A DNA stretch of 13,979 nucleotides from Lachnospiraceae bacterium. Its GTDB lineage: Bacteria > Bacillota > Clostridia > Lachnospirales > Lachnospiraceae. The stretch covers positions 1 to 13,979 of the forward strand of contig JAJPYH010000064.1 of the NCBI GenBank assembly GCA_021205045.1, given 5' to 3'. Made by a program: the position numbers and the translations under genes. The notes beneath the pieces were generated by a model. The model was not told the DNA's origin. It was given only the letters and a program-made list of their open reading frames with translations, and ran no database searches. Shown here one piece after another: positions 1-8,400 of this stretch; positions within the stretch are counted from its first letter, which is position 1, and the number at the start of each line of letters is the position of its first letter.

Positions 1-43
1 TTTGGGACATTTTCTCTTGTGGTATATAAGGACATTATCATAA
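1..43. mobile_element. Possible end of an insertion sequence (IS21-like style)
   Basis: All three forward frames carry stops in the first 56 bases, although clear coding sequence begins just after. The stretch holds two near-identical decamers, GGACATTTTC (5-14) and GGACATTATC (30-39), 25 bases apart. Repeated short blocks near an end are typical of IS21-family termini, where they act as transposase binding sites. The boundary with the interrupted gene would lie near 40-48. No transposase is visible and the outer part is outside the window, so the family is a guess and the element itself is inferred. Confidence 0.35.
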
Positions 44-113
44 ATGGCTTATACTGAGAAAAGCCAAAGAGGCTTACGAGACCTTTCTGCTGTCGCCGGA
101 TCTGGCCATAGAA

Positions 114-1112
114 GTGTCTGAGCTGCTGCAGACCGGAGGAAGTCTTTCCTTTGGAGATCTGCAGGAGCAGGTCAATGTGTATCGAAGTGAAAATAAGGTG
201 CTGGAGGAAAAAAAGCAGGTATACGAGGATGAGCTGGTGGAGCTGCAGGCTCTGCTTCGCCAGGCTCAGAGTGAAAATGACGCGGATGAAATCACCCGGC
301 TGCAGAACGTGATCTCCATCAACCAGGACTATGTGAATGAGCTGGAAGCGGATATCGCTGAAAATGAGGCGGAAATCAACAAGCTGATTGCCAGCTATGA
401 AGATCAGGCAGAGTTCCAGGATTTAAAGACAGCCATCAGTGAGAGGCAGGCGGACCTGGACGAGGCCAACGCGGAGCTGGCCTGGCTGAAGAAAAAGCTC
501 TCAGAGGATGATACAGAGGAAACCATAGACCCGGAGGTGAAGGCGCCTGTATCCGGCATCATCAAGACAGTCAATGTAAAGAAGGGCAAGACGGCTTCCA
601 CAGATGAGGTGGCCATAGAGATTTATCCGGAGGGGGAGGATTACACCATGACCCTGACGGTGACCACGGAGCAGGCCCAGAGCCTGAGTGTGGGCGATGT
701 GGCGGAGCTGCAGAACTCCTGGTATTACTCCGGTGTTTCCGTGGTGCTCAGTAAGATTACAACGGATGCCGCCAGCCGGGGACAGAATAAGATTCTGACC
801 TTTACCGTCACCGGAGATGTGAGTGATGGACAGAGTCTGAGCATTTCCATCGGGCAGAAATCCTCCACTTATTCTTATACGGTGCCGAACAGCGCCGTCA
901 GAGAGGATTCCAGCGGTAAATTTGTGCTGGTGGTATCGCAGAAATCCTCACCCTTGGGCAACCGGTATTACGCGGAGCGTCTGAGCGTGGAGGTGCTGGC
1001 AAGCGATGACAGCCGCACGGCGGTCAGCGGCGCGTTTACGGGTGGAGAGTTTGTGATCACCACATCCACCAAGCCGGTGGAGGCGGGACAGCTGATCCGG
1101 CTGGCGGATTAA
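114..1112 (+). CDS. HlyD/MacA-type efflux periplasmic adaptor subunit, 5'-truncated
   Basis: This is the C-terminal part of a membrane-fusion (adaptor) protein that would link an exporter to the cell envelope. The open frame extends upstream to position 30 without an ATG. GTG 114 is only the first usable start codon and has no ribosome binding site, so the true N-terminus, with its signal or membrane anchor, is missing. From GTG 114, residues about 14-125 form a long charged heptad-like coiled coil. Residues about 143-170 (APVSGIIKTVNVKKGK) are the second half of a lipoyl-like hairpin, and the rest is beta-barrel, ending in a membrane-proximal region (VPNSAVRED... VEAGQLIRL), as in RND/MacA adaptors. 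It lies 111 bases before a MacB-like gene, consistent with a tripartite-type exporter. The gene was probably interrupted by the element at positions 1-43. The fragment could be a pseudogene, or the window edge could hide a frameshift. Confidence 0.8.
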   Translation: MSELLQTGGSLSFGDLQEQVNVYRSENKVLEEKKQVYEDELVELQALLRQAQSENDADEITRLQNVISINQDYVNELEADIAENEAEINKLIASYEDQAEFQDLKTAISERQADLDEANAELAWLKKKLSEDDTEETIDPEVKAPVSGIIKTVNVKKGKTASTDEVAIEIYPEGEDYTMTLTVTTEQAQSLSVGDVAELQNSWYYSGVSVVLSKITTDAASRGQNKILTFTVTGDVSDGQSLSISIGQKSSTYSYTVPNSAVREDSSGKFVLVVSQKSSPLGNRYYAERLSVEVLASDDSRTAVSGAFTGGEFVITTSTKPVEAGQLIRLAD

Positions 1113-1223
1113 GGCTGAGGATTTTTGAACCCCGCTGTCGGGAAAACATACCGGCAGCCAGGCCGGATCATTTCGAACAGATTGTATGGAAATGGCGGGT
1201 AAAGGACGATCAAGAGGAAGGTT

Positions 1224-2411
1224 ATGAGACGATCAGGACGGCGGATTACATTAAAACATATCATATGGACGGCGATCTGCCTGATTTGTCTGCTTCTGGT
1301 GGGGGTGCTGCAGATCGTTTCTGCCAGGATGCAGAAGCAGCTTTTACACGAGAGGGTTGCTTATGACTGGGATTCAGAGGGAGGCAGCGCCCATATCAGC
1401 GTATATCTGACGGAGGAGGAGAAGCTGTCCATGTTGAGCAGCCTGGAGGATCAGGAGTATATGGTGCTGAACCTGTACTACAGCCTGGAATCTGAGCTGA
1501 CGGAAAATTCCATCACGCTCAGTGAGGACGCCTCGGACAACGCCAGGCTGATCGTCTACGGCTATGAGGCCGAGGGGAGCGTATCCATAGAATCAGACAG
1601 GACGACTATCACGGTGAAGGCTTACGGCGTGGGCGGGGATTTCTTTCAGTTCCATCCGCTGCAATTAAAATACGGCAGCTACTTCAGCGGCAGCGACCTG
1701 ATGCAGGACGGGGTGCTTCTGGACGAGGAAGCGGCCTGGCAGCTGTTCGGCAGCAGCGATGTGGTGGGGCAATATGTTTACATCAGCAATATTCCCCATC
1801 TGGTGGTGGGAGTCTACGAGAGGGACAGAGGCTATTTTTATGACGCGGCGGGAAATGACGAGAGTACCGTGTATCTGTCCGCGCAGAGTTTATTTCAGTA
1901 TGGCAGCTACAATGGCTTACAGTCCGTTGAGCTTCTGATGCCCAACCCGGTCAGCGGCTTCGCTTATGACCTGGTGGCGGAACAGCTTTCCGGCTATGAC
2001 GTGGCCATCGTGGAGAATGAGAACCGGTTTGAGTGGTTAAATCTGGCGGATATCTGGAAACAGATCGGCACCCGCAGCATGGGACTCAACGGCATAGTAT
2101 TTCCCTACTGGGAAAACGTGGCCAGAGGCTATGAGGATGTGCTGGCGGGGATTCTGCTGATACAGGCTGTGTTATTGTCCTTTGTGCTGGTAGTGCTGGT
2201 GATTTCCCTCTGGAAAGCCTGGCTTCGCAGGAACTGGCGTACCCGGGATGTGGTTTCAAAGCTGGGAGACCTGTGGTACGAGCAGGGGGCAAAACGGCAG
2301 AAAAAGAAAAATGAAAAAAACGGGGAGGAGCCCTATCCCTTCGCCATTCTGACCTTTGAGGATGATGAGGAAAATGAGGAAGTCTTCTCGGAGAAAAATG
2401 AGGAGCAGTAG
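1224..2411 (+). CDS. MacB-like ABC transporter permease-type protein, two membrane segments only
   Basis: Residues about 11-33 form a membrane segment. A large extracytoplasmic region follows, containing a MacB_PCD-like core at about 134-200 (GGDFFQFHPLQLKYGSYF, then LLDEEAAWQLFGSSDVVGQ and a hydrophobic VVGVYERD strand). A second membrane segment spans about 308-331. The cytoplasmic tail is basic (KRQKKKNEK) and then very acidic. MacB/FtsX permeases normally have four membrane helices. Here the FtsX part with helices 2-4 seems reduced to one, so it may be a partner subunit rather than a full permease. The start is supported by a GAGGA motif five bases before ATG 1224. It follows the adaptor gene and precedes a solute-binding lipoprotein, and no ATPase is in the window. 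The ABC-permease assignment rests on the periplasmic core only; substrate unknown. Confidence 0.65.
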   Translation: MRRSGRRITLKHIIWTAICLICLLLVGVLQIVSARMQKQLLHERVAYDWDSEGGSAHISVYLTEEEKLSMLSSLEDQEYMVLNLYYSLESELTENSITLSEDASDNARLIVYGYEAEGSVSIESDRTTITVKAYGVGGDFFQFHPLQLKYGSYFSGSDLMQDGVLLDEEAAWQLFGSSDVVGQYVYISNIPHLVVGVYERDRGYFYDAAGNDESTVYLSAQSLFQYGSYNGLQSVELLMPNPVSGFAYDLVAEQLSGYDVAIVENENRFEWLNLADIWKQIGTRSMGLNGIVFPYWENVARGYEDVLAGILLIQAVLLSFVLVVLVISLWKAWLRRNWRTRDVVSKLGDLWYEQGAKRQKKKNEKNGEEPYPFAILTFEDDEENEEVFSEKNEEQ

Positions 2412-2470
2412 CAGGAAAGGCATCCCGGAAAGAAGAATGGATTAATCTGAGAAGAAGCGCATAGAGGAAT

Positions 2471-2612
2471 GAAAGCTTATTTGCAGGAGAAGAAACAAAG
2501 CAGAAAGAGGGAGTATTTTCAGAAGAAATACACAGCGGAGGAAAAGCTTATTTTCTGGAGAAGGCACAAAGGAAGGGCCATTTTCAGAAGAGGGAAGCAG
2601 CATTTAGTAAGA
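2471..2612 (+). repeat. Degenerate tandem repeat in the intergenic leader
   Basis: Two copies of a purine-rich block start at 2471 and 2541. Both contain AAGCTTATTT, then GGAGAAG, then ACAAAG, and both reach ATTTTCAGAAGA (2515 and 2580). The second copy is about 6 bases shorter in the middle. Each copy itself looks like two units of about 35 bases, because TATTTGCAGGAGAAG recurs as TATTTTCAGAAGAA inside copy one. The block has no good gene and ends just before the ribosome binding site (GAGGGAG, 2625-2631) of the lipoprotein gene. Confidence 0.7.
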
Positions 2613-2638
2613 AATGCAATTTGTGAGGGAGCGGAATC

Positions 2639-5170
2639 ATGAAAAAAGAATGGAAAAGATGCGTGGCGGCGGGCCTGACTGCGGCCTTTGCACTGTCTGC
2701 TGCAGGTTGTGGAGGAAGCTCGTCGGAGAGCGGCAGCCAGGGTTTGGCTGACGGAGCCGGCACTGTCAACAGGGAATATGTATTCGCGGAGTCTACTCTG
2801 GGCGATCTGAACGATTTTATCGGGGAGAGCGGGTATATCAACAGTATCAGGGTTTATGACGATATCATTTATCTGGTGTCCGAGCATAATTATGACAATG
2901 GCTATTCCAATCATTTTTCTTCCTGGGATATGGAGGGCAATCAGCTTTCGGATGTAGAGGTTTACAGCTATACCTGGGAGACCTATTATGATGTGGAAGA
3001 GGTGACCGGGGAGGAGGCTTCTGCGGAAGCGGGAACCGGGACGGAGGAGACCCAGACGGCGGAAGCGGGAACCGGGACAGAGGAGGTTCAGGCCGCGGAA
3101 ACGGGAGCCACTGAGGCCGGTGCCGCATCGAACGAAGCGGATGTGGCCGGGGAGGATCAGGACGGAGACGATACTTCTGATCTGAACGAGGAAAATTACA
3201 TTTATACTTACTGGATTTCCCCGGACGGCTGCCTTTATTATCTGGGGGAGAATTCCCGCTACAGCGATGACTGGAGCTACTACGAGTCCTCCAGCTATCT
3301 TGGCGGCATGTTAAGCGATGGTACGGAATGCTTTCACGTGACCACCTCGGACTGGGGCGAGGAATATGAGTACATGTATTTCTATGACATGGATTTCTCC
3401 CAGGAGGGGAAGCTTGTGCTGTGGAATTCCTCACAGATTTTCACGCTGGATACCCAGGGGGAGCTGCTTTCCGTGACGGATGTGGATTCTTCCATAGATA
3501 TCTACAGACCTTCCTTTTATTATGGGGGAATGCCCGTATTCCAGAGGTGGAATGAGGATTACACCTCAAGCTACTATGTGCAGATGGATCTGGCCACTGG
3601 ACAGGCGGGAGAAGAGGTGGAGGTCATGGACACCATCAGCAATTACAGCATGTTTGACGGCGGCAACAGCGGATATGACCTGATTCTCTCAGGCTCCGGG
3701 GGCTTGTACGGCTATCATTTCGGGGATGAGGAAGCTGCAAAGATCATGGATTTTATTTCCAGTGATCTTCCCACCACATCCTTAAGCAACGTGATTTTTA
3801 TTTCGGAGGATATGCTGCTGGCCACCTATTATGATGTGACCAATTATGACCAGCATTTTTCTCTTTTCACTCATGTGAACCCGGAGGATGTGCCGGACAG
3901 GACTCAGATGGTTCTGGCTATGTATTATCAGGACACGGATGTGCTGGAGAAGGTGATTGCGTTTAATAAGAGCAGCGAGGAACATCAGATCGTTGTGAAC
4001 TATTATTCCGGCTACGCCACCAATGAGGATTATCTGGCCGGAGCCACAAAGCTGAATAATGAGATTGTGGCAGGGGATATTCCGGATATGATCTATGACG
4101 ACGGTTCCGGTTATTTTGACTTTGAATCCTATGCTGATCTGGGAATTCTGGTGGACTTTTATGAACTCATTGAGGAGGATCCGGAGCTGGATGCGGCCAA
4201 TTACTGCGAGAACGTGTTCCGAGCCTTTGAGTATGAAGGCGGTCTCTATCAGCTGGTCACCAGCTTCCGTATTAATACCATGCTTGGCAAGGCCAGTATT
4301 TTCGGGGAGGAGGACCTGACCTGGGAAAGACTGTCGGAAATCCTGAATGAGTATCCGGAAGCGTCTGTTTTCCGGGATACCTTCACCAGAAGAATGGTGC
4401 TCAATTACGCCATGATTTATGGCTATGATGAGTTTGTGGATGAGAAAAACGGGACCTGTGATTTCACCGGGGAGGAGTTCAAAAGTCTGCTGGCGTTTGT
4501 GGCCCGGTATCCGGAGGAGATTGATTACGAGGCCCTTTATTCCTCCGATGATAACTGGGAAAATTATGATCAGCAGTATATTATGAACAGAGTGCTGCTG
4601 TATTCCGGCACCATGTATAATCTGTCATACTGGAGGGACTATTATTACTATGAGTTTATGGAGGATGTGGTGGCCACAGGCTTCCCCAACAATAACGGAG
4701 TCAAAGGTGTGATTTATCCTGTCAGCTGCTTTGGCATATCCTCAAAGTCCGCCAGTCAGGACGGCGCCTGGGAGTTTGTCAGAAGCTTCATTACCGAGGA
4801 AGCCCAGACGCCTGAGGAAGGAGAATATTATTACGGCGTTCCGATTTTGAAGACTTCCGTGGAGCAGCAGGTCATGACCATGACGGAGCGGCCTTATTAT
4901 CTGGATGATAATGGGGAGAAGGTCTTTTACGATTACACGGTCTGGGTCGGCGATGAGGAGGTTGTGGTGGATCCGGCCACCGAGGAGGAGGCCGCCTACT
5001 GGCTGGATTTTATTTACAGTGTGGATCATAAGGCGGGCAGCGCTGAGGATGATATTTTCAATATCATCTTTGAGGAGGCGGAGGCCTACTTTAACGGCCA
5101 GAAGACAGTGGATGAGGTCTGCGAGATCATCCAGTCCAGGATGAGCATTTACATCAGTGAGAGCCAGTAA
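2639..5170 (+). CDS. Lipoprotein: propeller-like N-terminal domain plus family 1 extracellular solute-binding domain
   Basis: The 843-residue product has a type II signal peptide: basic start, hydrophobic core and lipobox SAAGC, with the lipidated cysteine at residue 24. Ser/Gly-rich linker follows. Residues about 45-415 are rich in Tyr, Trp and Asp and contain repeated beta-strand patterns (for example IRVYDDIIYLVSE, GCLYYLGEN, SQIFTLDTQGELLS), suggesting a beta-propeller or similar sensor domain. Residues about 424-800 resemble a family 1 solute-binding protein (VIAFNKSSEEHQIVVNYYS, IVAGDIPDMIYDD, GLYQLVTSFRINTML). A Glu/Thr/Ala repeat insert sits at about 122-175 inside the first domain. 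GAGGGAG lies seven bases before the ATG. It follows the adaptor/MacB-like pair by 227 bases, so it could deliver or sense a ligand for that complex, or serve a sugar importer encoded elsewhere. Ligand unknown; the propeller fold is inferred. Confidence 0.8.
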   Translation: MKKEWKRCVAAGLTAAFALSAAGCGGSSSESGSQGLADGAGTVNREYVFAESTLGDLNDFIGESGYINSIRVYDDIIYLVSEHNYDNGYSNHFSSWDMEGNQLSDVEVYSYTWETYYDVEEVTGEEASAEAGTGTEETQTAEAGTGTEEVQAAETGATEAGAASNEADVAGEDQDGDDTSDLNEENYIYTYWISPDGCLYYLGENSRYSDDWSYYESSSYLGGMLSDGTECFHVTTSDWGEEYEYMYFYDMDFSQEGKLVLWNSSQIFTLDTQGELLSVTDVDSSIDIYRPSFYYGGMPVFQRWNEDYTSSYYVQMDLATGQAGEEVEVMDTISNYSMFDGGNSGYDLILSGSGGLYGYHFGDEEAAKIMDFISSDLPTTSLSNVIFISEDMLLATYYDVTNYDQHFSLFTHVNPEDVPDRTQMVLAMYYQDTDVLEKVIAFNKSSEEHQIVVNYYSGYATNEDYLAGATKLNNEIVAGDIPDMIYDDGSGYFDFESYADLGILVDFYELIEEDPELDAANYCENVFRAFEYEGGLYQLVTSFRINTMLGKASIFGEEDLTWERLSEILNEYPEASVFRDTFTRRMVLNYAMIYGYDEFVDEKNGTCDFTGEEFKSLLAFVARYPEEIDYEALYSSDDNWENYDQQYIMNRVLLYSGTMYNLSYWRDYYYYEFMEDVVATGFPNNNGVKGVIYPVSCFGISSKSASQDGAWEFVRSFITEEAQTPEEGEYYYGVPILKTSVEQQVMTMTERPYYLDDNGEKVFYDYTVWVGDEEVVVDPATEEEAAYWLDFIYSVDHKAGSAEDDIFNIIFEEAEAYFNGQKTVDEVCEIIQSRMSIYISESQ
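3023..3115 (+). repeat. In-frame 36-base tandem repeat in the lipoprotein gene
   Basis: Two 36-base units (3023-3058 and 3059-3094) encode AEAGTGTEETQT and AEAGTGTEEVQA. A decayed third unit, AETGATEAGA, follows. The insert is acidic and low in complexity and continues into an Asp/Glu-rich run to about residue 180. It lies between beta-rich segments, probably in a surface loop. Confidence 0.9.
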
Positions 5171-5187
5171 GGAGCAGCCGCAAATAA

Positions 5188-5229
5188 TATGATACAAGCG
5201 TTTTTTGCGAAGCAATCCATGGTATCATA
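5188..5229. repeat. Inverted repeat downstream of the lipoprotein gene
   Basis: TATGATAC (5188-5195) and GTATCATA (5222-5229) are perfect complements, separated by 26 bases. No T-tract follows closely, so it is a weak terminator candidate; it may be a protein site or mRNA 3'-end structure. Confidence 0.4.
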
Positions 5230-5248
5230 CCGTTTTGCCGCTTTAATC

Positions 5249-5302
5249 ATAATATGTACAGTTGGTGCTTCACGATGATCCGGCACAATCCATACATATT
5301 AT
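5249..5302. other. Nested inverted repeats; possible structured leader or operator
   Basis: Outer arms ATAATATGTA (5249-5258) and TACATATTAT (5293-5302) are perfectly complementary over 10 bases. Inside, TTGGTGC (5262-5268) can pair with GCACAA (5283-5288) with one bulged G. Together they would fold into an imperfect hairpin of 54 bases with a 14-base loop. It lies between the lipoprotein and lacZ-type genes, upstream of a palindrome and a terminator. Whether it acts as RNA or as a DNA site cannot be decided from the sequence. It matches no riboswitch class I recognise. Confidence 0.4.
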
Positions 5303-5334
5303 TCGGTGTCAGTCTCTAAGCGACATAAAGATGG

Positions 5335-5348
5335 TTGTCATATGACAA
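5335..5348. promoter_or_regulatory. Perfect 14-bp palindrome, candidate operator
   Basis: TTGTCATATGACAA is identical to its reverse complement. Its GT...AC dyad resembles operators of GntR-type and similar dimeric repressors. It lies 145 bases before the beta-galactosidase start and just before the terminator hairpin. The binding protein is unknown; no regulator gene is in the window. Confidence 0.45.
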
Positions 5349-5351
5349 AAC

Positions 5352-5400
5352 AGGGGTTTCCGTCTGTGCAAATTGATTTCGCGCAGATGGGAATCTTTTT
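5352..5400 (+). terminator. Intrinsic terminator between the lipoprotein and beta-galactosidase genes
   Basis: The arm at 5354-5369 pairs with 5381-5396 around an 11-base loop (5370-5380), with core CCGTCTGTGC against GCGCAGATGG and some G-U pairs. TTTTT follows at 5396-5400. An AAAA run before the left arm (5347-5350) would give a T-tract on the other strand as well. It should end the upstream operon, so the beta-galactosidase needs a promoter in 5401-5480 or readthrough. Confidence 0.7.
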
Positions 5401-5493
5401 GTGTGAGAGAAATGAATTATTGTCTTGCTGTATCGGCCCATGCTGTGATATTCTTTGATGGAATGACAACGATGCAATACGAGGAGAAGAAAG

Positions 5494-8400
5494 ATGAACA
5501 GTGAAAAGAATATTTTCCCGGAAATCACAGAGGAAAAATTTCACGAGGCCTTTGACCGGATTCATGTGGGAACGGAGGAGGGGAGAAATTATTTTATTCC
5601 CTTTGCGCCCGGCGAGGATGCTTTTGGGAAAAGAGAAACCTCTTCCCGGTTTCAGCTGCTGAGCGGAACCTGGGATTTTTGTTATCTGAAAAGCTATCAG
5701 GAGCTTTGTGATCTGACGGAGGAGGCTCTGTGGGAAAAGAGCGGACAGATCAGGGTGCCCGGCTGCTGGCAGATGCAGGGCTATGACAGTCCGCAGTATG
5801 TGAATTCCCGCTATCCCATCGCTTTCGATCCGCCCTTTGTGCCGGATGATACGCCGGTGGGGGTTTACCGCAGAAGCTTTTCTCTCAGAATGGAGGAGGG
5901 CAGGGATTATTATCTTGGCCTGGAGGGCGTGGACAGCTGCTTTTACCTGTATGTAAACGGGCAGTTTGTGGGCTACAGCCAGGTCAGCCACAATATGAGT
6001 GAGTTTGACCTGACGCCGGTTTTGCAGGACGGGGAGAATACCATTCTCATCGCGGTTTTAAAATGGTGCAGCGGCACCTATCTGGAGTGTCAGGATAAGT
6101 GGCGGCTGTCGGGGATTTTCAGGGATGTGTATCTGCTGGAGAGGCCCAGGGAGAGTGTGAATTCATATCATGTACATACGGAATTGAATGCAGCCTTTAC
6201 ACCGGCGAAGGTGCTGATAGAGCTGAAGGGAACACCGGGACTGAGAGGGGAGATTGTCTGGGGCGGGAGTGCCGAAGCTGTGAACACTGAGGTTACGGGT
6301 CCTGAAGTCAGAAATGCCGGGGCTATAAGTTCTGAGATCGTGAACTCTGGAGGTATGGGTTCTGAAGTCAAAAACGCCGGGGCCATAAGCTCTGAAGCCG
6401 TGAGTTCCGGGGTTATCGATCCTGAAGTCACAGATCCTGAGACAGGACATTTTCATTTTGCGCTTGATAAGGATGGAGCCGGAGAAATTATAATTTCCCT
6501 GGACAGCCCGGACCTGTGGAGCGCGGAGCACCCGAACCTGTATGGCTTAAGGATCAGTACGCCCTGGGAAATCATCGGAGAGAGGGTCGGCATCCGAAGC
6601 GTCTGTGTGCGGAAAAACCGTTTCCTGGTCAACGGAAAGGCAGTGCGCTTCAAGGGCGTCAACCGCCATGATTTCAGCGCGGAGAACGGAGCCGCTGTGA
6701 CCAGAGAGGAAATGTGGAACGACCTGTGTCTGATGAAACAGCTGAATATCAACGCGGTCAGAACCTCCCACTATCCCAACGCCCCGGAGTTTGCGCAGAT
6801 GTGCGATCAGACGGGAATTTATCTGCTGGAGGAGGCGGACATCGAGACTCACGGAAGCGCCAGCGCCAGCCTTTGCTATCTGGAGCCGGAGGGGCTGAAA
6901 ATGGGAAAGCAGGGCATGGGAATGGTGGTGTCCATGCCGGAATTCAAGGAGCAGCTCAAGGACCGGGTGAGAGGGATGATCCTGAGGGATTTTAACCGTC
7001 CCAGCGTTTTGATCTGGTCTCTGGGCAATGAATCCGGTTACAGCAAATATGTGAAGGAAGCCGGGGAAGAGGCCATGAGCCTGGATCCGGACAGACCTCT
7101 TCACTATGAGAGCGTTCGGTGGAGGTATGACAGGCCGGAGGTGGAGGATATTTTCACCATGGTCTCCAGAATGTATCCGCCGCTGGAATGGATGAAGGAT
7201 TACGCGGGTTCTGAGGGCCTGAAGCGTCCCATGGTTTTGTGCGAATATTCTCACGCCATGGGCAATGGCCCCGGGGATCTGGAGGATTATTGGCAGATCA
7301 TCTACAGCAATGACTGTTTTATGGGAGGCTTTGTCTGGGAATGGGCGGATCATGGCATCCGCACCGGAGAGACGGAGGTTCACGGCCCGGCCTATGCCTA
7401 TGGCGGCGATTTCGGGGAGGATGTCCACGATGGCAATTTCTGCATCGACGCCATGGTGGGGCCGAAGAGAGAGGTCAGTTCCTCTTCCCTGGAGGTCAGG
7501 AACGTGTACCGGCCTGTCCGTGTCCGGATGATTGATCCTTCACAGGGAGTTTTTGAATTTTACAATACCATGGACTTTACGGAAATGTCTGAGTGGCTGC
7601 GCTGCTGCTACACCGTGGAGGAGTTTGGCAGGCCGGTGGCTCAGGGGGAGGTGGATCTGACCCTTCTGCCGGGGAAGAAAAAGCTGGTGACCATCCCTAA
7701 GCTGGCTGCTATGGACGGACAGAGCCTGTATGTGAAATTTGATTTTATTTATAAAAAGGACGCAAACGGGCATAAAGCCGGGGAGAATGCGGGGTTTGAG
7801 CAGATCATCCTGAAAAAGACGGCGATGTACGGGGAGCAGTCCGGCCTGGCAAAAGCGGAGGTGTGCGGAGAGCAGTCTGGTCTGGAAAAGACGGCGATGT
7901 ACGGGGAGTGCACCGCATGGACCGACCTGTCTGCGGACTCTGGTGCCGTGACACAGAAAGCAGACGCCGGAACAGAAAGCTTTGGGAATGCTTCCGGGGC
8001 GGAGAGGCTTGGAATTGTGGCCGAAGCAGGAAATCTGCCGCGTTCAGCCGAAAGACCAATGCCCTTAAAAGTAACAGAGAGCACAAGGCAAATCCAGGTG
8101 GAGGGAGAGGATTTCAGTTATGTGATTTCCCGCCGCAGCGGTCTGCCGGAAAGCATTCGTCAGTCCGGCAGGGAGCTGCTGATGGCTCCGATGAATTACG
8201 AGAACTTCCGGGCTCCTACGGATAATGATAAAAGACGGGTAGATCGCGGGAAAAGGTTTTACCTGGACAAGCTGACGCCCAAACATTATGACACGGCAAT
8301 CGCCCAAAAGGAGGATGGAAAAGTCTGTGTGGAGACCTCTTTGGCATTGGGCTATGCGGTTCTGCCGCAGATTTTCCGACTGAAAACCACTGTCACGGTG

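Noticed and set aside
1132..1166. Small hairpins (CCCG/CGGG and CCGGC/GCCGG) between the adaptor and MacB-like genes
   Set aside because: Only four or five base pairs each and no T-tract, so neither is a convincing terminator.
5425..5452. Promoter TTGCTG-N16-GATATT for the beta-galactosidase gene
   Set aside because: Position is sensible, between the terminator and the gene, but both boxes are poor; other starts in 5401-5480 are equally possible.
5464..5477. Catabolite-responsive (cre-like) site TGACAACGATGCAA
   Set aside because: Three mismatches to the usual consensus, including in the right half, so it is not supported.
6271..6430. CRISPR array, because of the 60-base periodicity
   Set aside because: There is no constant repeat with variable spacer; whole units are similar, stay in frame, and lie inside an enzyme gene.
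6547..7428. Long open frame on the - strand (293 codons) inside the beta-galactosidase gene
   Set aside because: It is opposite a well-supported GH2 barrel with both catalytic motifs, has a His/Pro/Arg-rich shadow composition and no ribosome binding site that I can see.
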